From the NCBI GenBank assembly GCA_018665625.1, contig JABJCF010000437.1, forward strand, positions 1 through 13,113: a stretch of DNA of 13,113 nucleotides. Direction: 5' to 3'. A model generated the notes under the pieces. It was not told the origin of the DNA. It ran no database searches and was given only the letters and a program-made list of their open reading frames with translations. Positions 1-7,487 of this stretch are shown one piece after another. Position 1 is the first letter of the stretch. Every line of letters starts with the position of its first letter. A program made the translations under genes and the position numbers. This stretch comes from Nitrospina sp. (GTDB taxonomy: Bacteria > Nitrospinota > Nitrospinia > Nitrospinales > VA-1).

Positions 1-949
1 AAAGTTAAAAAAAGAAAAAACCATTACTTATATCGTTGATCGCAATATTAATTACACCAATGTTTGCGTTACAGATTGTTCCTTCTGTGCTTTCTATAGA
101 AAAGAACCTGACGAGGATGCATACGTCCTGCCCTTCGAAAGCATTGCAAAAAAAATTGAAGAAACCCTGGCCGTGGGTGGGCGACAAATTTTGCTTCAGG
201 GAGGACATAACAATAGTCTGAAAATAGATTATTTTGAAAACCTGTTCAAAGATATCAAAGCAAAATATGATATTCATTTGCACGCACTTTCCCCTTCAGA
301 GATCCTGCACACCAGCCGGATTTCAAAAATATCTCTGAATGAAACTTTAAGAAGGATGAAAGAAGCCGGGCTCGATTCCATTCCCGGCGGGGGCGCAGAA
401 ATTCTTGTTGACCGAGTGCGGCAGGTTATCAGCCCTAAAAAATGCACCAGTGACGAGTGGCTCGATGTTATGGAAAAAGCGCATCAAATGGATATCCCCA
501 CAACCGCCACCATGATGTTTGGTCATGTAGAAACTTTGGAAGAACGGATCGAGCATCTAAATCGTCTTCGACAATTGCAGGATAAAACCGGCGGATTCAC
601 CGCTTTCATTGCATGGGGATTTCAGCCGGGGAACACCGAATTACAAGGACAGACAGGTATCAAAACATCAGTGAGTGGATTCGATTATTTAAAAACTCTC
701 GCAATCAGTCGAATATTTCTCGATAATTTTGACAACTTACAATCTTCCTGGGTAACACAAGGACCCAAAATAGGACAGGTTTCTCTTTATTACGGTGCAA
801 ACGATATGGGAAGCACGATGATGGAAGAAAATGTTGTCGCAGCAGCAGGCACTGTCTATTCTCTTGATGAAGAAGAAATTAAAAGGCTCATCACCGACGG
901 CGGCTTCACACCTCAACGCCGCAATATGCGATATCAGCTTATCGATTAA
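1..949 (+). CDS. mqnC: Dehypoxanthine futalosine cyclase (radical SAM), 5'-truncated by window edge
   Basis: This radical SAM enzyme cyclises dehypoxanthine futalosine to cyclic DHFL in the futalosine route to menaquinone, in the cytoplasm. The reading frame is open from base 2, giving 315 visible residues and a TAA stop at 947-949. The family is usually about 350-370 residues, so roughly 40-50 N-terminal residues lie outside the window. The radical SAM cysteine motif CxxxCxxC is read as CVTDCSFC at bases 65-88, after the segment YIVDRNINYTNVC. Further family-typical stretches are GGRQILLQGG, HALSPSEI, GLDSIPGGGAEIL, TATMMFGH, FIAWGFQPGNT and the late segment GANDMGSTMMEENVVAAAG. Internal ATGs (bases 36 and 173) are not the start: ATG 36 is in another frame and ATG 173 lies after the cluster motif. 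No other mqn gene is visible here. The next gene follows 117 bases downstream on the same strand, with no clear terminator between them. The related family MqnE (aminofutalosine synthase) is the main alternative, but the order and wording of the motifs favour MqnC. Confidence 0.93.
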   Translation, partial: KLKKEKTITYIVDRNINYTNVCVTDCSFCAFYRKEPDEDAYVLPFESIAKKIEETLAVGGRQILLQGGHNNSLKIDYFENLFKDIKAKYDIHLHALSPSEILHTSRISKISLNETLRRMKEAGLDSIPGGGAEILVDRVRQVISPKKCTSDEWLDVMEKAHQMDIPTTATMMFGHVETLEERIEHLNRLRQLQDKTGGFTAFIAWGFQPGNTELQGQTGIKTSVSGFDYLKTLAISRIFLDNFDNLQSSWVTQGPKIGQVSLYYGANDMGSTMMEENVVAAAGTVYSLDEEEIKRLITDGGFTPQRRNMRYQLID

Positions 950-1066
950 AACCTCATAAATTCGGCATAGCGCTAATTAAATTAATCCTTTAAAACCCAT
1001 CCTTACCCTTTACATTCCCTATCGAAGTTACTAGCATGAAAAAATCAAACCTTATTTTCAGGACCC

Positions 1067-2845
1067 ATGTTACTCATGCCGGATTTAACTTCCCAGGAAA
1101 AAACAGAAGCTTTGGAAAAGCTGGAAACCTCGTTAATCATATTGGCAGATACATTGACGGTTCCTTATGTTCGGGTTGCTTGTCTAAACCAAGGTTCCCT
1201 TGAAATAATCGGTACCAATCCTTCCCAGAAAAATATTCCCCTCAGCGAAGGATTGCTTCCCAGCAATAATTTATTTTGCAAACATGTCATCCAGACCGGG
1301 AAATTTCTAAAAGTTTCAAATGCTCCGAAAAATATAAAATGGAAAAACTCAACCGAAGTTAGGAAAGGCATTACCTCCTATTTTGGGATGCCTCTTTTTT
1401 CCCAAGATGGAAAAGTTTTGGGAACTTTTTGTATTTTTGATTCGAAAGAAAACGATTTTAGTAACGACCCATTAATTCTGCAATTCAAAACCTTGATTGA
1501 AATGCATCTGGTCCCTCTCTTAAAAGCGCTGGAAACCGAAGAAAACAAACAATTGGATTTAGTCAGCTTGAATCGCGCCTTGGAAAATAAAAGAAGGAAA
1601 TTATCTACCCTAATAAGTAATTTACCTGGAATCGTATACCGCTGTGCCAATGACCCAAATTGGACCATGGAATATATTAACGGCGATTGTTTCAACCTGA
1701 CCGGCTATCATCAGGGTGATATTGAAAATAACCGAAAACTTTCTTTTGCAGATTTGATTCACCCAGACGACCAAGGCCAAGTCTGGGAAAAGGTACAAAA
1801 AGCTATCAAAAATAAAAGCCCGTTCAAACTAATTTATAAAATAATTTGTAAAGACGGCACTGAAAAATGGTTGTGGGAACAAGGTCGAGGAGTTTTTTCC
1901 AAGGAAGGAAACCTTATCGCTCTGGAGGGTTTTATAACGGATATTACTGAGCAGAAAAAAAACGAAATGAAATTGGAAAAATACCGCCACCACTTGGAAA
2001 GTCGCGTTAAAGAGAGGACCACAGAGCTCGAAATTTCTACCGCTCAACTAAAACGCAGCAACGAAGCCTTGAATGAATTTGCATCCATTGCCTCGCACGA
2101 CCTGAAAGAACCTCTTAGAAAAATTGTTACATTCAGCCTTCATATCCAATCTCATTCCGACCAGATGGATGAAAAATGTAATAATTATTTCGACCGCATA
2201 ATCAAAGCTTCTGAAAGGATGGGACAATTTATCGACGACCTGTTGGAGTATTCTCAGGTAAGCAGTAAATCTCGTCCATTTCATATAGTCGATTTAAAAA
2301 GTATTATTCAGGATGCCCTTATTGATCTTGAGTCCCGCATTCATAAGACGAAGGCAATAATTCATATAAGTGACATACCTCCTTTGGAAGCAGATGGCAT
2401 GCAAATGAAACAACTATTCCAAAATCTTTTATCCAATAGCTTGAAATTTTCCAGAAAAGACCGAACCCCTAAAATTGAAATTGAAGCATTGCAAAACAAG
2501 GAAGCTATGGTGGAAATTGTAATTAAGGACAATGGAATCGGCTTTGAGCAGAAATACAGCACACGAATTTTCAAGCCATTTGAAAGACTTCATGGAAAAA
2601 GCGAATACGAAGGCACAGGAATAGGTTTGGCCCTATGCAAAAAAATCGTTGAAAGGCATCTGGGAAATATTTCGATCAACAGCTCAGAGGGCCATGGAAC
2701 TAGCATTCAAATCAAGCTCCCCGCCCTGCAAACTTGTCCACCCGAAGAATTTGAAAAGGCCCCAGGAAAAACTAATTTGGAGGTAGTCACTCAGTCCTTA
2801 GCCCAGCCAATAAAACGGGCATCCATCTATCAGATTAACTCTTAA
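1067..2845 (+). CDS. Soluble GAF-PAS sensor histidine kinase (orphan)
   Basis: This is a 592-residue cytoplasmic sensor kinase with no signal peptide or membrane segment. In order it has a GAF domain (about 15-150), a PAS domain with PAC segment (about 180-296, ending GFITDITEQKK), a coiled coil (about 297-337), a HisKA dimerisation domain with H-box ASHDLKEPLRK and phospho-acceptor His344, and an ATPase domain. The ATP-site motifs are the N-box QNLLSNSLKFS (about 452-462), G1 DNGIGF (488-493), the F-box FKPFERLHG (502-510), G2 GTGIGLAL (516-523) and G3 GHGT (542-545). All key residues are present, so it should be active. A tail of about 40 residues after the ATPase domain matches nothing I know. 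An in-frame TGA at 1037-1039 means ATG 1067 is the first possible start. The AGGA at 1060-1063 is only 3 bases away, so ATG 1076 (12 bases away) is an alternative start. No response regulator is adjacent, so the partner is unknown. The ligand of the GAF and PAS domains cannot be read; a phytochrome chromophore cysteine is not evident. Confidence 0.92.
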   Translation: MLLMPDLTSQEKTEALEKLETSLIILADTLTVPYVRVACLNQGSLEIIGTNPSQKNIPLSEGLLPSNNLFCKHVIQTGKFLKVSNAPKNIKWKNSTEVRKGITSYFGMPLFSQDGKVLGTFCIFDSKENDFSNDPLILQFKTLIEMHLVPLLKALETEENKQLDLVSLNRALENKRRKLSTLISNLPGIVYRCANDPNWTMEYINGDCFNLTGYHQGDIENNRKLSFADLIHPDDQGQVWEKVQKAIKNKSPFKLIYKIICKDGTEKWLWEQGRGVFSKEGNLIALEGFITDITEQKKNEMKLEKYRHHLESRVKERTTELEISTAQLKRSNEALNEFASIASHDLKEPLRKIVTFSLHIQSHSDQMDEKCNNYFDRIIKASERMGQFIDDLLEYSQVSSKSRPFHIVDLKSIIQDALIDLESRIHKTKAIIHISDIPPLEADGMQMKQLFQNLLSNSLKFSRKDRTPKIEIEALQNKEAMVEIVIKDNGIGFEQKYSTRIFKPFERLHGKSEYEGTGIGLALCKKIVERHLGNISINSSEGHGTSIQIKLPALQTCPPEEFEKAPGKTNLEVVTQSLAQPIKRASIYQINS

Positions 2846-3627
2846 AGGGCGCGTCTACCCAATAGGGTTTTTACAGAAGACTTATCATTTCCTTTGGCTA
2901 GCATGAAAGCCGTGAAAGACTGCCGTAATGAATGTGGAGTTGCTTCCTTTTCAACACCCGAAGATCGCAGGGCGGCCTTAAAAAATTTGGTCACACTTCG
3001 CGTTGTCAGGTTTCCGCCCCGCTCACTTGGGAAAAGATAATCATCGGGCCCTTTGTTACCTACCTGCCTTTGCAAAGCATCTGTAAGTCCCTGAGAAAAA
3101 ATCGTTGTTCGAGCTCCAAACTTACCGATTCCCGGAACAAACATTTTCAGTTTCTCCAGATTTAAATGCTTAACTTTTACTGCAACCAATTCAGATACTC
3201 TTAGTCCCGCCGTGTAAGCCAACTCGATCATCAGTCGATGCTTCAAGTTTTCCGCAGAAGTAGCAATTCTTTTAACTTCACTGATCGTTAGAACCACCGG
3301 CTTTAATTTTTTCTTACCCGGCCTTTTGAATCCTTCCAAAACCAGATCCTGGTTATAAACCGCCTTATGAAAATAACTGAGCGCATTGTATGCCTGATCC
3401 ACCGTCGACCGTGACTTTCCCTGTGTGATAAGGTCTGCAAGGTATTGACGAATTTCCACATCCGTTACCTCACGAGGATTCGTTAAATTCTTATTACGAA
3501 CAAAGTTTCGTAATTGTCCCAAATAAGCTTTGATAGTCTGTGGACTGTAAGCTCGTTGCTCCAGGTTTCCCTGAATAGCACTAAATAATCGAGATATTGA
3601 TAAGGGGTGGGTGGTGACATCATTCAT
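2842..3627 (-). CDS. Tyrosine recombinase (XerC/D-like), C-terminally truncated and lacking the catalytic Tyr
   Basis: This is a phage-integrase-family protein of 261 residues when started at ATG 3627, which has a TAGGAG Shine-Dalgarno site 8 bases upstream. The frame stays open to 3729 but has no comparable ribosome site there. The N-terminal SAM-like core-binding domain (about 10-95; YSPQTIKAYLGQLRNF) is followed by the catalytic domain. Visible catalytic residues are Arg143 (AGLRVSEL), Lys169 (IGKFG) and His232/Arg235 (PHSLRQSF). The usual LLGH reads LLGR (Arg258), and the protein ends three residues later. Full-length relatives are about 300 residues and carry the nucleophilic tyrosine about nine positions after that histidine, so it would fall near residue 267, past this stop. 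I looked at the other two frames downstream and found no TTQxY-like remnant. The protein should still bind DNA but should not cleave it by the normal mechanism. It is either decaying or repurposed. Its stop overlaps the stop of the convergent kinase gene. Confidence 0.85.
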   Translation of the reverse strand: MNDVTTHPLSISRLFSAIQGNLEQRAYSPQTIKAYLGQLRNFVRNKNLTNPREVTDVEIRQYLADLITQGKSRSTVDQAYNALSYFHKAVYNQDLVLEGFKRPGKKKLKPVVLTISEVKRIATSAENLKHRLMIELAYTAGLRVSELVAVKVKHLNLEKLKMFVPGIGKFGARTTIFSQGLTDALQRQVGNKGPDDYLFPSERGGNLTTRSVTKFFKAALRSSGVEKEATPHSLRQSFTAFMLAKGNDKSSVKTLLGRRAL

Positions 3628-3741
3628 GATAATTTCTCCTACGGTTGGCTTGAGATGAAGAATTGAAAATTCTAATGGGATAAGAAACGCGTTTGACTTA
3701 TGCGGGATAACTAATTGATAATAAATCACTTTTAAAATTCA

Positions 3742-3762
3742 GAATACCGGAACACCGGATTC
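3742..3762 (-). other. Bulged hairpin in the recombinase leader
   Basis: On the minus strand GAATCCGG, loop TGTT, then CCGG(T)ATTC form an 8-bp stem with one bulged base. It lies between the AI-2E gene (stop at 3880) and the recombinase start (3627), just after the predicted transcription start. It is followed by TGAATTTTAAAA rather than a clean U tract, so a terminator role is weak. It could equally be a leader structure. Confidence 0.3.
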
Positions 3763-3777
3763 CGCTATCTAAAAGTC

Positions 3778-3806
3778 AATATAATCAATAAGTTACAAAA
3801 CGTCAA
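3778..3806 (-). promoter_or_regulatory. Sigma-70-type promoter for the recombinase gene
   Basis: On the minus strand TTGACG (3806-3801) and TATATT (3783-3778) are separated by exactly 17 bases. Each hexamer matches the consensus at five of six positions. Transcription would begin near 3771 and give a leader of about 143 bases before ATG 3627. This implies that the recombinase can be transcribed independently of the upstream scpB-to-AI-2E block. Confidence 0.5.
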
Positions 3807-3832
3807 GCGAAAAGACCTAAAAAATCAATAAG
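3783..3832. repeat. Pair of 10-bp direct repeats, 40 bp apart, at the recombinase promoter
   Basis: AATCAATAAG occurs at 3783-3792 and again at 3823-3832, exactly 40 bp start to start (about four helical turns). The first copy starts on the last base of the -10 box and fills part of the spacer; the second lies upstream of the -35 box. A second small direct repeat, CGATTAG, occurs at 3837-3843 and 3846-3852. The placement suits protein binding sites, but the stretch is AT-rich and chance is possible. Confidence 0.35.
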
Positions 3833-3879
3833 ATAACGATTAGTTCGATTAGCCCCTAGTGGCTTGTGTGTTGCCGAGG

Positions 3880-4947
3880 TCAACGATAGAAAGGAGATTC
3901 CTTATATTGCAGGATACCGCGTGAAAAAAGAACGTTCAATACTGCTACAGAGGGAACACCGAGGATCATACCCACCAAGCCAAACAACTCACCTCCAAGA
4001 AGAACAGCGAAGATCACAGCAACCGGATGCAGGCCAATATTTTCGCCGACCACACGTGGCGTAATAACCATACCCTCCATCGCCTGAACAAATGCAAAAA
4101 CGCCAGCGACACCTGCGACGGCCAACCAGTCCTGAGTGTGCATGAAGGTTAAAATTGCCGCCGGGGCAAACCCCAACACCAACCCTAGATAAGGAACAAG
4201 ATTGACCAGGCCTGCCATAAGCCCTAATGAAAGGCTCATTGGAGTGTCACATAGAAATAACCCAACGGCATACATAATACCCATCAACCCTACCACCATC
4301 AATTGTCCGCGCACAAAACTTGACAAAACCTCATCAATTTCATGCACCATTTCCTTGGTTTTCTCCTGGAATCTGGGAGGGACCAAAGCCAAAAGCCTTT
4401 CGATTATGGAATCAAAATCTCTTAACAGATAAAACATCACCACAGGAATGATCACCAGATTTGCAACCATCAAAATAATGTTAAACAGATTGGATATAGA
4501 CCCCCAAAGCAGTTTCCCTGAAAATTGCACCGCCTTCATAGGAAGTTCACCAAATCGGGATAAGCCTTCGTTAAGTATCTCTTCCACTTTTACCGGGTCG
4601 AGACCTCTCACCATTTCTATCAAAGGACGCATCCAATCCTGAAATATTCCGATATAAACTGGAATATTCTGCACCAGATTTTCTGTCTGCATACTCAGAA
4701 TTGGAACAAGAAAAATGCCGGCGGAAACTACCAGCATAAAAAACCCCATCATTAAAAATAATACCGATGCTGTTCTTGAAGCACCCTTCGATGCCATCTT
4801 ATCTACCAACGGGTCAAGAAGATAAGCTAGAGCAAAGGCAATTAAAAAGGGAGCAATCACCCGGCGGGAATAATAAAGAAAGAGACAAACCAGAAAAATA
4901 AGGACTAATGAAATCAGAAGGGAATTTTTATTTCTTTCTTGATCCAT
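3880..4947 (-). CDS. AI-2E family (PerM/YdiK-like) polytopic membrane protein
   Basis: This is a 355-residue inner-membrane protein of normal family length. Hydrophobic segments lie at about 9-25, 29-46, 60-82, 152-174, 215-232, 238-268, 275-290 and 305-340, with a long mainly soluble loop at about 85-150. Family marks are RVIAPFLIAFALAYLLDPLV near the N-terminus, the FVRGQL motif (211-216), LVNLVPYLG (247-255) and ITPRVVGENIGLHPV (295-309), followed by LLGGELFGLVGMILGVP. The family was named for proposed autoinducer-2 export, but members also act as ion antiporters or have unknown substrates, so no substrate is assigned here. The ATG at 4947 starts 3 bases after the stop of the upstream exported protein, with no strong ribosome site of its own, so translational coupling is likely. 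The gene is the last of a tight run rluB / exported protein / this gene. No convincing terminator follows before the recombinase promoter. Confidence 0.92.
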   Translation of the reverse strand: MDQERNKNSLLISLVLIFLVCLFLYYSRRVIAPFLIAFALAYLLDPLVDKMASKGASRTASVLFLMMGFFMLVVSAGIFLVPILSMQTENLVQNIPVYIGIFQDWMRPLIEMVRGLDPVKVEEILNEGLSRFGELPMKAVQFSGKLLWGSISNLFNIILMVANLVIIPVVMFYLLRDFDSIIERLLALVPPRFQEKTKEMVHEIDEVLSSFVRGQLMVVGLMGIMYAVGLFLCDTPMSLSLGLMAGLVNLVPYLGLVLGFAPAAILTFMHTQDWLAVAGVAGVFAFVQAMEGMVITPRVVGENIGLHPVAVIFAVLLGGELFGLVGMILGVPSVAVLNVLFSRGILQYKESPFYR

Positions 4948-4950
4948 AGT

Positions 4951-5925
4951 TTACATATCCGCCATAGGCATTGGGGGTGCGTTGGGGGCTTTTTTAACAG
5001 GGGCTTGAACGCCTCCCTCCCAATAACGGTGAAAAGTAGGCAACAAAAAGTCCGCAAGTTTCTTACTAGTCACATCAAAGGCTTCCAGTTCTGCCGACAA
5101 TTCAAATTCATTTTTTACGGTAGCAAAATCACTTTTCGCGGCAATCAAAGAGGAATCTATAGCTGAAACGGCTTTGACACTGATATTTACTTGAACCATT
5201 TTTGTGCCTTTTTCTTTAGTCCTTTTCGGTTTAGAAAAGGCCGTCCCCACGATAACGATATCCGCCCCAGCTTTCAAGCCGATATTCCTTGCATCCTCTA
5301 CATTTCCCTTGATGGCGCTTAAAACAATGGACTCTCGAATCGTATCACGAATCAGGTTTCGATCAATCACCCCTACCCCTGATTCAATAAAGTTTTTTGT
5401 AAGCTGCATTTCAGAAATTGGAACGACATCCCAAAAAGATGAAAGAGGTGCCGAAGTAAAACTACTTTCCTTGATTAGAACAACAACCTTGTGCTCGCTG
5501 ACAGGCCCAGCAATAACCCCTATACCTGCTAGCGCCTGATTCACCGCGCCGGGGAAAAACCGAACCTCCAAAACAACTTCGCTGACTTTCCCTTCCAAGT
5601 CATCTATCGCCTGAAGGTATCTATAACTTTTAACGTATCGGCTTGCGCGTCGAATTATTTTATTGAGGTCTCTCTGGTTTACTGCAAACTCTTCTTCACC
5701 TATCAAATCTTTAAACGCCAGCTCCATCGCATTTTTCATGGCAAAAAAGACCGCCTTCTTGCGGGCTACCACATAATTTTCATTTTTCGCAGGAACCCGG
5801 GCAATACCTTCATAAGAATCCTTCAAAATAGGTTGGGCCAACAAAGATTGGATTTCGAATTGTAACAACAAAAAAACAAGAAGACCTGCGGCCAACAAAT
5901 ATTTATTTGAAAAACACTTCTTCAT
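4951..5925 (-). CDS. Exported FlgT/CsgG-like protein of unknown function
   Basis: This is a 324-residue protein with a Sec signal peptide: MKKCFSNKY, a hydrophobic run to about 29, and probable cleavage after LLA30. The mature N-terminal part (about 38-125) has the pattern of the FlgT N-terminal / LPP20-like fold: a run of small and charged residues (ARKKAVFFAMKNAMELAF, 54-71) expected to form a helix, then RYVKSYRYLQ and a beta segment SEVVLEVRFF. The middle part (about 145-235) resembles the nucleotide-free CsgG/FlgT middle domain, with VVVLIKES, VIDRNLIRD and the segment GLKAGADIVIVGTA (216-229). A beta-rich part follows, then a proline-rich tail ending PMPMADM. There is no lipobox cysteine at the cleavage site, so it is predicted to be periplasmic. 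Its ATG overlaps the rluB stop by 4 bases (ATGA), a mark of coupled translation. FlgT itself belongs to flagellar motors, but no flagellar gene is nearby, so I do not assign that role. Envelope function is inference. Confidence 0.7.
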   Translation of the reverse strand: MKKCFSNKYLLAAGLLVFLLLQFEIQSLLAQPILKDSYEGIARVPAKNENYVVARKKAVFFAMKNAMELAFKDLIGEEEFAVNQRDLNKIIRRASRYVKSYRYLQAIDDLEGKVSEVVLEVRFFPGAVNQALAGIGVIAGPVSEHKVVVLIKESSFTSAPLSSFWDVVPISEMQLTKNFIESGVGVIDRNLIRDTIRESIVLSAIKGNVEDARNIGLKAGADIVIVGTAFSKPKRTKEKGTKMVQVNISVKAVSAIDSSLIAAKSDFATVKNEFELSAELEAFDVTSKKLADFLLPTFHRYWEGGVQAPVKKAPNAPPMPMADM

Positions 5926-6683
5926 CTTTTTTTCTTTGTTGGTCGGGCGGGGGTGGGTTCCTCGATCACAAGTTTTTTAAGAGACTTTACTTCTTTCATA
6001 CTTAAGAACCGACACGCACCCAGAGGAAGCCCTGTCAAATTCAATCCACCAAAGTGGGTGCGTTGCAATTTAATTACCGGATGCCCAATATGCTCACAGA
6101 CTTTTTTAATATGTCTGTTTTTACCTTCAACGAGGGTCATTATAAGAAAGCAGTTTTTCCCACTGGTCTTTTGAATTTTTGCAGAAATCGGTTTAAATTT
6201 TTCACCATCGATATGAACACCGCGCGCCAATCTCTTGAGTGTTTTCTCGTTTGGCATTCCCGAAACTTTAACCTTATAAGTACGTTCTACCTTATACTTT
6301 GGCAACAAAAGTTTCTTGGCCAATACTCCATCATTGGTAAATAGCAGCACCCCTTGAGTATTAAAATCAAGACGCCCTACCGGGAAAACCCGTACCTTAG
6401 TGATTTTCACATATTCCATTACGGTAGTTCTTCCACGCTTATCTTCTGCCATGGTTGTGAGACAACCCGTGGGCTTATTTAAAACCACATAAGCCTCATC
6501 CTGCTTTTGAGGAACAACTTTCCCAGAAACTTTTATTTGATCGGTACTTGGGTCTGCCAGCGAACCCAATTGAGTAACAACCTTGCCATTGACCTTCACA
6601 ATGCCCTCTTCAATCCATCTTTCTGCTTCCCTTCGGGAGGCGAGGCCAGCATCTGCTATAATTTTTTGTAAACGAATTTTCAT
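5922..6683 (-). CDS. rluB: Ribosomal large-subunit pseudouridine synthase B (RsuA/RluB family)
   Basis: This enzyme converts a specific uridine of 23S rRNA to pseudouridine (U2605 in E. coli for RluB). It is 253 residues long. An N-terminal S4 RNA-binding domain (about 1-60; RLQKIIADAGLASRREAERWI) leads into the catalytic domain, with the family segment VLNKPTGCLTT (67-77) and the catalytic motif GRLDFNTQGVLLFTND, where Asp106 is the expected nucleophile. Later family stretches are RTYKVKV and EGKNRHIKKVCEHIGHPVIKLQR. The C-terminus is a short basic tail ending KKKR. It lies 56 bases after scpB on the same strand, a very common pairing in bacteria. It overlaps the following exported-protein gene by 4 bases. 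No clear Shine-Dalgarno site precedes ATG 6683. RluE/RluF and RsuA are relatives, but the S4 domain, the motif wording and the scpB neighbour favour RluB. Confidence 0.93.
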   Translation of the reverse strand: MKIRLQKIIADAGLASRREAERWIEEGIVKVNGKVVTQLGSLADPSTDQIKVSGKVVPQKQDEAYVVLNKPTGCLTTMAEDKRGRTTVMEYVKITKVRVFPVGRLDFNTQGVLLFTNDGVLAKKLLLPKYKVERTYKVKVSGMPNEKTLKRLARGVHIDGEKFKPISAKIQKTSGKNCFLIMTLVEGKNRHIKKVCEHIGHPVIKLQRTHFGGLNLTGLPLGACRFLSMKEVKSLKKLVIEEPTPARPTKKKR

Positions 6684-6739
6684 AATGTAAGCGAAAGGAT
6701 GGTTAAACCAATGGGAGATTTTTTCTCCGATGGGGCTCT

Positions 6740-7369
6740 CTATACGGGTGAGGTGTCTTCCTCGTCTTCAACCACTTCAGTTTCTGCAAGGCCAGCATCT
6801 GCATTTGCGAATTCTATTTGCGACTGCAGAGGAGGGTCATCCCCTTCAATATCTTCTTTCAAATCTTCTAAAGTGGGCAAATCACTCAAGTCTTTCAAAC
6901 CAAAATATTCCAGGAACTTTTGAGTGGTGCGATACATGATCGGTCGCCCGGGTACTTTCTTTCGGCCCGCGGGCCCTATCACTTTTTTTTCCAACAGGGT
7001 TTTGATGACCCCGCTTGAATCGACGCCACGAATATCATCCACTTCCTGACGCGTGAGAGGCTGTTTGTACGCAATAATCGAGAGAGTATCCAGACTGGGT
7101 TGCGACAATCGAGAAGATCTGTCCAGCTTCAGGAACTTACGAATCCAGTCATTGAATTCGTGTCGGGTGCAAAGCTGATACCCATCGGCCACTTCTAAAA
7201 TTTGAAGGTTTCGAGATTGATACTCTTCCCTTAACTCTTCAAGTATGGATTGTAAAACATTTTTATCTGCCGTATTGAGAAATATTTTTTCAAGCTCATC
7301 AACATGTACCGGCTGGTCAGCAGCCAACAAAACATTCTCAATAATAGATTTTAATTCGTCTCGTTCCAT
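6740..7369 (-). CDS. scpB: Segregation and condensation protein B
   Basis: This 209-residue subunit of the SMC-ScpA-ScpB condensin complex acts on chromosome compaction and segregation. The protein is two winged-helix domains: the first (about 1-80) includes LLAADQPVHVDELEKIF and ADGYQLCTR; the second (about 88-158) holds the signature SLDTLSIIAYKQPLTRQEVDDIRGV, followed by LLEKKVIGPAGRKKVPGRPIMYRTT and the end segment FLEYFGLKDLSDLP. A 40-50 residue acidic tail (EGDDPP to EDEEDTSPV) follows, as is common in the family. scpA often lies directly upstream of scpB, but here the upstream neighbour is the dCTP deaminase gene and scpA is not in the window. No strong Shine-Dalgarno precedes ATG 7369. 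rluB follows 56 bases downstream. Confidence 0.95.
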   Translation of the reverse strand: MERDELKSIIENVLLAADQPVHVDELEKIFLNTADKNVLQSILEELREEYQSRNLQILEVADGYQLCTRHEFNDWIRKFLKLDRSSRLSQPSLDTLSIIAYKQPLTRQEVDDIRGVDSSGVIKTLLEKKVIGPAGRKKVPGRPIMYRTTQKFLEYFGLKDLSDLPTLEDLKEDIEGDDPPLQSQIEFANADAGLAETEVVEDEEDTSPV

Positions 7370-7452
7370 ATTTTTCTCAATTTTATATTACCCACTATGT
7401 GGAGAGATATCGGCAAACTTACAGTAAAAACCTTGACGGTATCTATTTTTCT

Positions 7453-7487
7453 ATGGGCATCGACCCATTGCCTCTCACGTTAGTGAG
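7453..7487 (-). other. Two small hairpins after dcd, possible termination or processing signal
   Basis: Directly after the dcd stop (7490-7488) the sequence holds CTCAC-GTTA-GTGAG (7474-7487) and ATGGG-CATCGA-CCCAT (7453-7468), both perfect 5-bp stems. A third small repeat, CCAC-TAT-GTGG, lies near 7391. In the direction of dcd transcription the bases that follow are A-rich (AGAAAAATAG), not a U tract, so intrinsic termination is unlikely. They may be processing or pausing structures between dcd and scpB. Confidence 0.25.

Noticed and set aside
1036..1215. ATG at 1036 opening a reading frame (MKKSNLIF...) just before the kinase
   Set aside because: It runs in a different frame from the kinase, has no family resemblance and ends within the kinase GAF region. 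It is an accidental frame.
3628..3729. 34 extra N-terminal residues for the recombinase (start at 3729)
   Set aside because: The downstream ATG 3627 has a good Shine-Dalgarno site and gives the normal XerC/D N-terminal length; the extension has no such site.
2842..3880. Recombinase as part of an integron, genomic island or integrated element
   Set aside because: No attachment site, cassette repeat, tRNA gene or cargo is visible around it; only the recombinase and its promoter repeats are seen.
5204..5539. A 111-codon plus-strand frame inside the exported FlgT-like gene
   Set aside because: It is antisense to a gene with a signal peptide, operon overlaps and recognisable patterns. Its translation resembles nothing.
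7453..7487. Intrinsic terminator after dcd
   Set aside because: Two stems exist, but no U tract follows in the direction of dcd transcription, so they are listed only as hairpins.
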